This document shows positions 10,129 to 19,400 of a stretch of 64,000 bases of DNA, piece by piece. Each line of letters begins with the position of its first letter. Position 1 is the first letter of the stretch. Source of the stretch: Cytophagales bacterium Alg240-R148 (lineage in GTDB: Bacteria > Bacteroidota > Bacteroidia > Cytophagales > Cyclobacteriaceae); NCBI GenBank assembly GCA_900537185.1, contig LS999828.1, positions 1 through 64,000 of the forward strand, given 5' to 3'. Both the position numbers and the translations under genes were made by a program. The notes beneath the pieces are model-generated. The model made no database searches and had not been told where the DNA came from. It saw only the letters and a list, made by a program, of their open reading frames with translations.

Positions 10129-10353
10129 ATGAAAACACAATCTTATAATCCTAGTCCGCTAGAAGTTGAACTTTCTTATGCTTTAAAAGAATTGCAGTCT
10201 GAAATCGAAAAACACCTGACGCACAACGAAATCATTAAAGTAGAAAACAAAATAACAGAAGACAATCCCATTCTAAAGTTCCATTTGTTGGACCGCGATG
10301 GCGACCCCCATGAAATTGTTGTAAAAGTGATTCAAAAGCCGGATTCTTTTTAA
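10129..10353 (+). CDS. Small conserved-looking protein of unknown function
   Basis: 74 residues, acidic and lysine-rich, with a predicted helical N-half and two strand-like segments at the C-end (KFHLLDRDGDPHEIVVKVIQ). No known domain is recognised. It starts 20 bp after fabH and its stop is one base before the next start, so it is very likely translated in the same operon. The tight spacing is the main support that it is a real gene. Confidence 0.65.
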   Translation: MKTQSYNPSPLEVELSYALKELQSEIEKHLTHNEIIKVENKITEDNPILKFHLLDRDGDPHEIVVKVIQKPDSF

Positions 10354-10354
10354 C

Positions 10355-10933
10355 ATGTGGTCCGAAGAGGAACTTGATTTTGTAGCAAATCAGGACTTGC
10401 TTTTGATAAAAAACAGGATCATCAGCAAACTAGAGACCCTTTTCACAGCGTTAGAGATCCAGTTACGACCTAAAGTCCAGGAATATGCCTGGCCCAAGGG
10501 CTGCAATACCACCAACGGCAAAATATCCCGCGGAGAAAACTACAATGGGTTGCCCTATATGGTTTTGGACTACCCTAGGTACAAAAACAAAGATGCCTAC
10601 TTTTTATACCGTTTGCTATTTTTTTGGGGCCAAGGGTTTCAGGCGCAGCTGCACTTAAAGGATGCCGAATTGATTCAAAAGTTTCAATCGCACGTTCCAA
10701 AGACCCTGTTGCAACAAAAGCCATTGTACCTAAACACGAGCATTTCGGAAGAATGGAACCACCAGACCGATTCCCCTAGTACAGTAGCACTTCAGTCTAT
10801 TGCTCAGCTTCAAAAAACGGAATTACCTTTTATCAAAATAACAAAACCTTTTCCTTTGCACGCTGTTGAAGAGGTAAAGGAAGGCCATATAAATTTATTT
10901 TTAGCCTTATTTAAATTTTTAGAAGCGAAATAG
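10355..10933 (+). CDS. Protein of unknown function, 192 residues
   Basis: A soluble protein rich in aromatic residues, with no signal peptide or membrane segment. No catalytic motif is recognised. Notable stretches are AWPKGCN (45-51), a DYPRYKNKDA segment near 72-81, and FFWGQGFQ near 88-95. It begins one base after the 74-residue gene, which suggests a functional pair. The following S41 protease starts about 40 bp later. Confidence 0.7.
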   Translation: MWSEEELDFVANQDLLLIKNRIISKLETLFTALEIQLRPKVQEYAWPKGCNTTNGKISRGENYNGLPYMVLDYPRYKNKDAYFLYRLLFFWGQGFQAQLHLKDAELIQKFQSHVPKTLLQQKPLYLNTSISEEWNHQTDSPSTVALQSIAQLQKTELPFIKITKPFPLHAVEEVKEGHINLFLALFKFLEAK

Positions 10934-10972
10934 TGTTTATATTGTAATGCTTAATTCGATAATCCTGACAAC

Positions 10973-12628
10973 ATGATCAGAAAAAAGTTTATTTATCTGT
11001 TTGTAGTAGTAATATGCATCACTTCCGTTGCTGCTGTAACGGTAGGAGATAAATATTTCAAGGTGGCCAAAAGCCTAGAAACCTATGTTGCTTTGTACAA
11101 AGAAGTGAACAAACAATATGTGGACGAGGTAAACCCCAATACCCTAATGCAAACTGGCATTGACGCTATGTTGGCTTCTTTGGATCCTTATACCAATTAT
11201 ATATCTGAAGACCGCATTGAAGACTACCGCACCGAAACCAGTGGAGAATACGGTGGTATTGGTGCCCTAACTACCCACATAAATCAAAAAGTGAGGGTGG
11301 TGATGTTGTACGAAAACAACAACGCGTACAAGGCTGGTCTAAAATTAGGCGACGAAATTATCAGTGTAAACGGACTCGACATATCCAATAAAAAAACAGA
11401 AGAAATTAATAAGCTGGTCAAGGGAGAGGCCAATACATCCGTCCAATTAGGCATTAAACGGACTGGCGAAAAAGACATCTTGTCTGTCCAAGTAAAAAGA
11501 CAAACGGTAAAAGTGAACAACGTTCCATACTTTGGCATGTTAAGCGATGGCAAATCGGGGTATGTAAAACTTAGTAATTTCACGCCAAAAGCAGGCAAAG
11601 AAATTAAAGACGCTGTTGAAAACCTGAAAGAACAAGGCGCCACACAAATTGTATTGGACTTGCGAGGCAACCCAGGTGGGTTGTTGATGGAAGCTGTTAA
11701 CATCTGCAATGTGTTTATCGAAAAAGGAACAGAGGTGGTGGCCACCCGAGGTAAAATCAGCAGCAATGATATTACCTATGAAACTCAAATGGGTGCTACG
11801 GATACGGATATCCCATTGGCTGTTTTACAGAACAACGGAAGCGCTTCTGCATCAGAAATTGTAGCAGGCACCATTCAAGATTACGACAGAGGGGTAATTA
11901 TCGGACAAAACTCTTATGGCAAAGGGCTGGTGCAGGTGAACCGACCCCTTTCGTACAATGCGCAACTAAAAGTGACCATTGCCAAGTACTACATACCGAG
12001 TGGCCGGTGCATTCAGGCACTCGACTACAGCCATAGAAACCCCGATGGTAGTGTGGGCAGTATGCCAGATTCCTTAAAAGAACTTTTCCATACCAAAAAT
12101 GGCAGGCCCGTTTTTGATGGTGGTGGCATCGCTCCAGATGTAACTACCGAAGCAGAACAAATGCCGGATGTCTTAATTGGGCTTAACAACAAAGGGCTCA
12201 TCTTTGATTTTGCAACCCAGTATTATTACAACAATTTAGATTTGAATCCAGACCCGGTAACATTTGCTATTGACGGTGCCACCTTTCAGAATTTTGTCAG
12301 CTTCGTCGAAAATAAGAATTTCGAATACATTTCTTCGAGTGAAGTCAAATTAGAAAAGATCAAAAAATTGGCAAAGGCCCAAGGCAGGTTCGACGAAATA
12401 AAAGCGCAAATAGAAGTGTTGGAAAAAGGGGTCATCAAGGCAAAAAAAGAAAGCCTACAATTGTATAAAAAAGAAATAAAGGCCACCATCGAACAAGACA
12501 TTATTGCCCACTATTGGTTGGAAAAAGGGCAATACAAAAAGAACTTGAAAAACGACGCCACTGTAACAAAAGCATTGGAAGTTTTGGACGATAAAAAAGA
12601 ATATGCAAGTATATTGATGCAACAGTAA
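10973..12628 (+). CDS. S41 family C-terminal processing peptidase (CTP) with PDZ domain
   Basis: 551 residues. The N-terminal hydrophobic segment (residues about 6-22) is a signal peptide or anchor, so it acts in the periplasm. A PDZ domain spans about 90-170 (GEYGGIGA, then AYKAGLKLGDEIISVNG). The S41 protease core follows, with LDLRGNPGGLL (229-239), the serine-rich motif NNGSASASEIVAG (287-299) and Lys317 in SYGKGLV, which form the Ser/Lys dyad. These enzymes trim the C-termini of periplasmic or envelope proteins after PDZ recognition. A long lysine-rich C-terminal extension (about 430-551) is usual in Bacteroidota members. Its stop codon overlaps the start of the next gene (TAATG), which indicates translational coupling. 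Confidence 0.93.
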   Translation: MIRKKFIYLFVVVICITSVAAVTVGDKYFKVAKSLETYVALYKEVNKQYVDEVNPNTLMQTGIDAMLASLDPYTNYISEDRIEDYRTETSGEYGGIGALTTHINQKVRVVMLYENNNAYKAGLKLGDEIISVNGLDISNKKTEEINKLVKGEANTSVQLGIKRTGEKDILSVQVKRQTVKVNNVPYFGMLSDGKSGYVKLSNFTPKAGKEIKDAVENLKEQGATQIVLDLRGNPGGLLMEAVNICNVFIEKGTEVVATRGKISSNDITYETQMGATDTDIPLAVLQNNGSASASEIVAGTIQDYDRGVIIGQNSYGKGLVQVNRPLSYNAQLKVTIAKYYIPSGRCIQALDYSHRNPDGSVGSMPDSLKELFHTKNGRPVFDGGGIAPDVTTEAEQMPDVLIGLNNKGLIFDFATQYYYNNLDLNPDPVTFAIDGATFQNFVSFVENKNFEYISSSEVKLEKIKKLAKAQGRFDEIKAQIEVLEKGVIKAKKESLQLYKKEIKATIEQDIIAHYWLEKGQYKKNLKNDATVTKALEVLDDKKEYASILMQQ

Positions 12629-13512
12629 TGAAGAGAAAAAGGACCATCCGATTGTCTCTATTGTTTGTTTTTTTTCTCATTCTTGGGCAACTGGTTTCTT
12701 CTTGTCTTACTTTTAGACTAACCCATGCAGAAGTTGAAGAAAAGTTTGCTCAAACCGATCAAAAAGTTGCTTACAACGCATTTCCGCTTGAGACCTACCA
12801 ACTGAGTTATATGGAACAGGAGTCTTCTGCCGCCACCAGTGCAGTGTTTATTCATGGCTCCCCTGGATCTTCCAGCGCCTTTATCGATTTTTTCAAGGAT
12901 GAAGAATTAAGCCAGAACCTTAAAATTATTTCTGTGGACCGACCCGGTTTTGGGCATTCCAATTTTGGAAGAGCAGAACCCGATTTACAGGTGCAAGCGC
13001 AGCTCATGATGGCCATTCTGGACAAAACCAGTACAGGACCAATCATTCTAATAGGGCATTCCTTAGGCGGTCCGGTAGCGGCAAGAATGGCCATGGACTA
13101 TCCAGAGCGCATCAGTGGAATTATAATGGTAGCACCAAGTATTGCTCCAGAATTGGAACCAGAAGAATGGTTCAGGAAACCCTTGCATGGGTCTTTCTTG
13201 CGGTATTTGTTGCCACGCTCGTTTAGGGCCAGTAACGACGAAATCTTCTACCTTAAAAAAGAGTTAGTTTTAATGGAAGACAAATGGAAGGACATCGCCT
13301 GCGACGTGGTGGTTATTCAGGGCATGCAAGACAAGTTGGTTCCTCCTGCCAATGCGGATTACGCGAAAAAAATGATCACCAATGCACCAGTAAAAATTAT
13401 TAAAGTAGAGGACATGAACCATTTTGTTCCATGGACCCATCCACACCTAATCAAAGACGCCATATTGCGTTTGCAGGAAAAAATCGCTTCTCCAATAATA
13501 TCCCCTAACTAA
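12628..13512 (+). CDS. Lipoprotein alpha/beta hydrolase
   Basis: 294 residues. A lysine/arginine-rich start and hydrophobic stretch end in LVSSC, so Cys26 is a likely lipoprotein attachment site. The alpha/beta-hydrolase fold shows the oxyanion HGSPGSS loop (76-82) and the nucleophile elbow GHSLGG with Ser145. An acid residue lies in GMQDKLVPP and a catalytic His in MNHFVPW. The substrate cannot be told; esters or lipids in the envelope are plausible. It overlaps the S41 protease by one base, so the two are one operon, and its 3' end overlaps the convergent ADP-ribosyltransferase-like gene by 4 bp. Confidence 0.88.
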   Translation: MKRKRTIRLSLLFVFFLILGQLVSSCLTFRLTHAEVEEKFAQTDQKVAYNAFPLETYQLSYMEQESSAATSAVFIHGSPGSSSAFIDFFKDEELSQNLKIISVDRPGFGHSNFGRAEPDLQVQAQLMMAILDKTSTGPIILIGHSLGGPVAARMAMDYPERISGIIMVAPSIAPELEPEEWFRKPLHGSFLRYLLPRSFRASNDEIFYLKKELVLMEDKWKDIACDVVVIQGMQDKLVPPANADYAKKMITNAPVKIIKVEDMNHFVPWTHPHLIKDAILRLQEKIASPIISPN

Positions 13513-14105
13513 AACACCCCTTTTGGAATAAAATATCCTTTGATGCACAATGGGTTGCGGATACAAAGCTGTACATGGCTTCTCTCTCTCACGACAGTGC
13601 CAGGAAACAAAGGCTGCCCTTCCCAAAAAACACCTCTTACAGAATCGTAAGGAGGTAAATTTTTACGCACCCTTGAACGGTGCAAACACTCTAGTACTGC
13701 ACAATCCAATTCTCTTAATTTTGGTGCGCCTTTTTCCACTTTTATTTTGTTCTCCGGCAATTTTTTTCCTTCTGCCTTGTATTCTTTTTTCAGCTCTTCA
13801 AACGCTTCCTTCACTTCTTTGTGGTAAACAGGGTCAATAATATCCAAACAAAAACCCATATCAATTACTGCTCCCAATGCTGCTGGAATGTGTATGGGGT
13901 TGCCTCGCTGTGGGTTCCGTTTTAAAAACTGAGCGTAAGACAAGGCCCTTTCCGGATCTCGTTCCCAAAAATAAATACCATTGCCCAACCAGTCATAGTT
14001 ATTGCTGCTTGGTGCGATGTCGATATCCCCCAGCACAGCTTTGTTGCAAAGCGTCTGATCGCAACCATGAAACCCAAGAACGTATCTGATTCTACTGGAA
14101 TACAT
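13509..14105 (-). CDS. PARP/diphtheria-toxin-like ADP-ribosyltransferase fold protein
   Basis: 198 residues, cytosolic, with no signal peptide. The pattern GFHGC (11-15), then WLGNGIYFWE (39-48), then RALSYA (53-58) resembles the NAD-binding core of PARP-type ADP-ribosyltransferases (HG...GxGIYF...A.YA), with His13 and Tyr45 as the H and Y of the triad. The third position could be Glu174 or Gln179 in the REXSHVQ segment; I cannot decide without alignment. Such small proteins are often toxins or DNA/RNA-modifying enzymes. There is no adjacent small antitoxin: one side is the hydrolase gene and the other is 103 bp of intergenic DNA before a divergent DNA-repair gene. The fold call is inference from motifs. 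Confidence 0.7.
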   Translation of the reverse strand: MYSSRIRYVLGFHGCDQTLCNKAVLGDIDIAPSSNNYDWLGNGIYFWERDPERALSYAQFLKRNPQRGNPIHIPAALGAVIDMGFCLDIIDPVYHKEVKEAFEELKKEYKAEGKKLPENKIKVEKGAPKLRELDCAVLECLHRSRVRKNLPPYDSVRGVFWEGQPLFPGTVVRERSHVQLCIRNPLCIKGYFIPKGVF

Positions 14106-14208
14106 GAGCCAAATGTTTTAGTATAAGATACAGATTTTTGAACATAAATCCGGGCTTCCATTCGCTTTTAAGCATTTCAATTCCCATAAATTTTTTATAA
14201 ATTATACC

Positions 14209-14916
14209 ATGGAACTTAAAGAAGTAATGAAAGAGTTGGAGGCCATGGCCAATGAAAACACCAAAAAAACCTTGCTGCGACACGGTGCGCAACTCCCCTT
14301 TTTTGGTGTTAAAGTAGGTGACTTGAAAAAAATTGTAAAAAAAACAAAAACCAACCACCAGCTCTCGTTAAAATTGTACCAAACAGGGAATTCAGATGCC
14401 ATGTACTTAGCTGGCTTGATCGGGGATCCTGCTAAAATCACAAAGGAAGAGCTTCGAGAATGGGCCCACGGCGCTTATTGGTATATGATTGCAGATTATA
14501 CAGTGGCAGCCTTGGCGGCGGAGTCGCCTTATGCTATTGAATTGGGTACAGAATGGATTGATTCGGACCATGAAATGATCCAATCTGCTGGCTGGTCTAC
14601 CCTCAACCACTTGCTCTCTATTGCGCCCAATGAATCGATCGATTTACAACTAATAGAACAATTAATGGACCGGGTTCTGCACCACATCGATTCGGCCAAA
14701 AACAGAGTCAAATACGCCATGAATAACTTTATTATCGGGTGTGGTTCCTTCCTGCCTTCCCTGCACGACAAAGCCATAGACTATGCCAACAAAATCGGGA
14801 AAGTTGAAGTGCAAATGTGTGGTACTGCTTGCAAAGTGCCTTTTGCACCCGATTACATTGAAAAAGTAAAATCATCGGGCCGTATTGGTAAAAAGCGAAA
14901 AGCAGCGCGGTGTTAG
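14209..14916 (+). CDS. DNA alkylation repair protein (AlkD/ALK-motif HEAT-repeat family)
   Basis: 235 residues made almost wholly of helices, as in the ALK-motif HEAT-like repeat glycosylases (AlkC/AlkD) that remove cationic alkylated purines such as 3- and 7-methyl adducts without base flipping. Matching elements are GVKVGDLKKIVKK (33-45), a WAHGAYWYMIADY segment, and the C-terminal MCGTACKVPFAPDYIEKV with a basic tail for DNA contact. It is divergent from the PARP-like gene, so the two might share control. Its stop overlaps the end of the convergent pigment operon by 4 bp. The family is clear; substrate range is not. Confidence 0.88.
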   Translation: MELKEVMKELEAMANENTKKTLLRHGAQLPFFGVKVGDLKKIVKKTKTNHQLSLKLYQTGNSDAMYLAGLIGDPAKITKEELREWAHGAYWYMIADYTVAALAAESPYAIELGTEWIDSDHEMIQSAGWSTLNHLLSIAPNESIDLQLIEQLMDRVLHHIDSAKNRVKYAMNNFIIGCGSFLPSLHDKAIDYANKIGKVEVQMCGTACKVPFAPDYIEKVKSSGRIGKKRKAARC

Positions 14917-16445
14917 TTGGCTGCTTCTATTTTTTCCAATAGGTAATCCATCCCTACAAATTCAGAACAAGTTACCAAAGCGCTCAAGGAAACACCTAAA
15001 ACACCGTGTAGATTGATGTTTTGCCCTGTGAGGTATAAGTTGGGTATTTTAGTGGTAGGAGATATAAAGGATTTTAAAGGAAATTGGTGGTCTTTAGAGA
15101 CGCCATACAAACTACCATCATCGGTGCCAATATAATCTCTAAATGTAAGTGGCGTAGATACGGTAAAATCCTGAATGTTATCTCTAATGCCCGGGTATTT
15201 GTCTTCCACCAAATCCAACACCATTTCGGCTCGTTTCAATTTAAAAGCTTCATAGGCCTTGCCTCTAGAGGTATTGGGAGCAGGTACCATGTTAAAAGTA
15301 TCCTCCCATTCTTTCACATCCTTGATATTCATATAACTCATGGCAATCAGGCTGTCGGAGTACTTTTCTGATTTAGAAGAAGGTGGGAAAAAAAGTGCTA
15401 CGCCCTGCGGCCATTTATCAGCCGGATAATTGGTATCTACGCCTTCCCAGACATCTGGTGTTTTAAAATGATAGGCGTTGTGGTTCTTATAACCAAAACT
15501 TTTATCTTTTAACGAGGCATAGACAATGAATACACTTTGGGAGTTCTCTAGGCGCAACATTCTATTTTTATAGGAATTTCTTAATTTCCCTTCTTCAATC
15601 ATGCGCACCGTATTGGTTGGGTGCAAATTAGAAATAAACTGCTTAGCAGAAAAGGTCCGCCCGTCTTTGCAAATTACGCCTGTTAGCTTTTCTTCTTCAA
15701 ACTGAAACCGCTCCACATCTGCATAATTAAACATTTCACCACCATTTTTCTTGATGTTTTTGCTGATTAATTTTTCTATTTGAGCCCCGCCATCCAAACA
15801 CCTCCATGCACTCTCAATATAAGAATGGCTTATCAAAGCATGCACATAAAGTGGGGTCTTGTCTTTTTCTCCAGCATATAACAGATTAGAACCTGCCAGT
15901 ACATTTTGCAAAGTAACATTATCGGTCAGGCTTGCTATATAGTCAAAAGCGTTGACTTGTAAAGAGTCGGAAAGCTGGAACTCCTTTGGGGATGGTTTTA
16001 AATTGAACAAAGGGAATTCATTGGCTATCTGCTTCAATTTTTCACAATAAACATCGATGGCCTCCACTTCTTCCGGAAATTGTTTTTTGAGTTGGTGTGC
16101 AAAATTACCGTACCCTTGGGCCAATGCATATTCTTGCCCATCTCCAGTAAAACTGATTCGATCGTAACCATCTAGGTCCATCTGTTTCAATTTCAAATCG
16201 TCGTAAATATTTAAATATTTAAATATTTTATACAGATTCTGACCTGGGCCCAATCCACCAATATAGTGCACTCCGGTATCAAATATTTTTTTATCCCTTG
16301 AAAAAATTTGCAGGGAACCTCCATATTGACGGTTTTTCTCTAACACAGCCACTTTATAACCTTCTACAGCTAGTATATTAGCACAAACCAAGCCTCCTAA
16401 ACCACTGCCTACTATTACTACATCAAATTGTGTGTTCTGTTTCAT
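14913..16445 (-). CDS. FAD-dependent oxidoreductase of the phytoene desaturase/retinol saturase family
   Basis: 510 residues, with the dinucleotide-binding motif GSGLGG (13-18) and the family C-terminal block with LTGQNINLHGVLG. Enzymes of this type desaturate or reduce conjugated polyenes such as carotenoids. In an aryl-polyene operon it would act on the polyene chain or aryl ring, which is inference from context. It is the last gene of the 19-gene minus-strand operon and overlaps the exporter fusion gene by 23 bp. The convergent DNA repair gene touches its stop. Family call is firm; exact substrate is not known. Confidence 0.88.
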   Translation of the reverse strand: MKQNTQFDVVIVGSGLGGLVCANILAVEGYKVAVLEKNRQYGGSLQIFSRDKKIFDTGVHYIGGLGPGQNLYKIFKYLNIYDDLKLKQMDLDGYDRISFTGDGQEYALAQGYGNFAHQLKKQFPEEVEAIDVYCEKLKQIANEFPLFNLKPSPKEFQLSDSLQVNAFDYIASLTDNVTLQNVLAGSNLLYAGEKDKTPLYVHALISHSYIESAWRCLDGGAQIEKLISKNIKKNGGEMFNYADVERFQFEEEKLTGVICKDGRTFSAKQFISNLHPTNTVRMIEEGKLRNSYKNRMLRLENSQSVFIVYASLKDKSFGYKNHNAYHFKTPDVWEGVDTNYPADKWPQGVALFFPPSSKSEKYSDSLIAMSYMNIKDVKEWEDTFNMVPAPNTSRGKAYEAFKLKRAEMVLDLVEDKYPGIRDNIQDFTVSTPLTFRDYIGTDDGSLYGVSKDHQFPLKSFISPTTKIPNLYLTGQNINLHGVLGVSLSALVTCSEFVGMDYLLEKIEAAN

Positions 16446-19400
16446 TCGCTTTTCTAATACAATAAAACAAGTTGGAAGTTAATTTGCTCTGGTCTATAAC
16501 CTCCAAAGTTACCTCCATTCCTACAATATAAGAGCGCATTTCTTGCTCGCCCAGAAAAGACAAGTTGTTCTCCGTTTTGTTAAAGCCAAAATTAGTAGAA
16601 AAAAATTCAGAAAGAACGGTACCCACATGTCTTTGTTTCATCTCTTTGTTGCCATCCCGAGCCAAGACCATCCCACCAGGTTTTAATAGCCTGCAACATT
16701 CTTGTACCAGTGCCTTCTGTTTCTGTGGTGTTAAATAATGTAGTACATCGCTTAAAACAAATGCATCCACCTCCTGCTGCCCATGTTCCAGTACATCGGC
16801 ATGTACAAATTGTACATTGGGTTGCCTGCTATAACAGTGTTGTGCCACCTTAATCTTTTGCAAATCGTAATCTACCCCAATTAGTTCTCTAGTACTGGCC
16901 CTAAATGAGAGCATCATATTCAAATAACCATAACCACAGCCAAGGTCTACAATTTTTCCTTTTACAGGCAATTGGTGGTCAAAAAACTCAAAATTCCTTT
17001 CTAACGCCGTTTTTATCCTTACGTACCATTCCAAAACAGGGCCTTTGTAGATGTAATTTTTTAAAAGCCGTGGCCTGTGGTAGGTAACATTTTCCAATTC
17101 CCCTACCAACCTAGCATATTCCGATCGAATCAATTGGCAAGTAAATTTGGAAACATGAGAATAGCCATTTTCCCAAACAGGGTCGGTAGTGGTAATTCTC
17201 GGTAAAACTTTTAGGGTTAATTGTCCAGGGGTGATGCCCAAGGTGCCTTTTGGCAACATATCTTTACAACCGTGTAGAACCAGCGGTAAAACATCCATCT
17301 TCAACTGCTCTGCCAACCAAAATGCCCCCTTGTGGAAGCGTTTGATATCTCCATTTAGTGTACGGGTACCTTCCGGAAAAACTAATATAGAATACCCCGC
17401 TTCTACCTTCTTTTTAATGGCTTCAAAACTTTTTTCTACACCGTCCTCTATGTTAACAAAACCTGCTTTTTTAATGGGAATGTGAAAAACTGGGTTGTTC
17501 CAAACTCTTTTATTGGTGAGTACAATTATCTTCTTGAAATTTAAGAATATAAAAGGAATGTCTACTTGAGACTGGTGGTTGGCCACAACAATGGCCGGTT
17601 TTTCGAATCGCTCCTTTTCGTTGTTTAGTAAAATTTTGGGCAGTTTAAATGGCAAATTCATAATCACATAACTCATCCACTTAATCCCCTTTTCCATAAA
17701 CCTAACCCGGAAAGTTGGGTTTTTATAGGGAGGAAAAAAGAATACTACCGCATATAGGGAAAAGAAAAGGCTGAAACAGACAATCGCACCAAAAACCAAA
17801 AAAGCGTTGACCACATCCAAAACACTCAATGGAAAAACACCTTTTTGCTGTCGGTTGTATATGAAATAATTAAAAAACACTGGTTGCACTGCGGTTACTA
17901 TAAACAAAACAGAGGTAATGCCAATAATAGAGATTAAAGCAATAGAGCTGAGTGCTGGGTGTTCGGCAAAAATCAATACACCAACACCAACTATGGTAGT
18001 TATGGCAGAAAGTAAAATGGACCTGTGGTAGATACCAGAATTGTCCGTTCCATATTTATTTTTTTCAATAAGGCCCGACATAGTAAAAATGCTATAGTCT
18101 ATGCCCAGCCCCATAATAAAAGAGCAAATAATGATATTCACTATATTGAATTGAATTCCAAACAAAGCCATCCAACCCAAGGTCCACACCCAGGACATAA
18201 CTATAGGAATGAAAGTAATTAGTGTTAATTCAATTCTACCATAAAACAACAGCAATATCATAAAAACCAAGCCCATAGACAACGAAACCAACAAATCAAA
18301 ATCATGGCGTATCAACTCAAACAATTGATTGGTAATGATTTGTTTGTCAAATGCATAAAAACCAACGGCATCTGGGAGTTGGTTGTAAACTCCTTTAATT
18401 TTTTCTGTCTCTCTGCTGGATTTAAGCACATCAATTAAAATTGTTTTGTCCGCTTGGACTATCTTATATTCAGACAGTAAAACAGACTTAATTTCTTGGT
18501 TTTGATCCGTTTCTGGAGCAAAATCGTGCCTTATAAAATCAAAAAAGCCTTCATATACTTGGGGCTTGAACTTGTACTTTGCTCCTTGGGTTATGAGGGC
18601 AGTTTTGGCATGCAGGATCTTTTCTTCTGACCAAAACTCTTTCCAACGATTCCACTGTGCCACGCGCTTTTTTTTGGATTGAGCAAAAAGAGAGAAATCA
18701 ATAAAACTGTTGATTTTACCCTCTTGTTTTAGGTCTGTAAAAAGTTGCTTTCTCATTTCAAATTGAAGCATGGCCTCGTCCATGTCCCTTCCTTCAAAAA
18801 CCGCATAAATAGTCTTGTCGTTAACACCTGTTAAGCGGTTGAGTTTTTGCTCTGCTTTTTGAACCGCATCACTCATATAGTTGAGGTGTTCCATTTGGCC
18901 ATCAAACCCAACCTCTTTGGCAAGAAAAGCCAATGGGATCGTTAAGGCCATTATACTCCAAAAAACTATTTTTTTTACCCTAGCACCAACAAAAAACACT
19001 TGTGGCTGGCGTTGTTGGTTATGTTTTAAACCAAAAATATGCGGCAAAATTATCAGCGCAAATAACGCAGTAAACAGCACACTGCCAGCTGCAAACTTTC
19101 CAAGATCTTGCAACGCTTGGGACTGCAATAAAGTAAGGCACATAAAAGCAGAAGCAGTTGTCAAGCTGCTCATTATTACTGGAACCGTTACCGCGCGCAG
19201 CACCTCCTTTTTGTCTCCAGAATACTTGTAATGGGTAAAAATATGCAATGAAAAATCGATGCAAATCCCAATGATAACCGATCCAATACCCAACGAAATT
19301 GCCGCTATCCCATCTTGGTACCAAACCAACACGGCCAACGACACTCCTGCGCCCAATACAACAGGTACAAATAATTTCAGCATTACAAAAAGGTCTCTAA

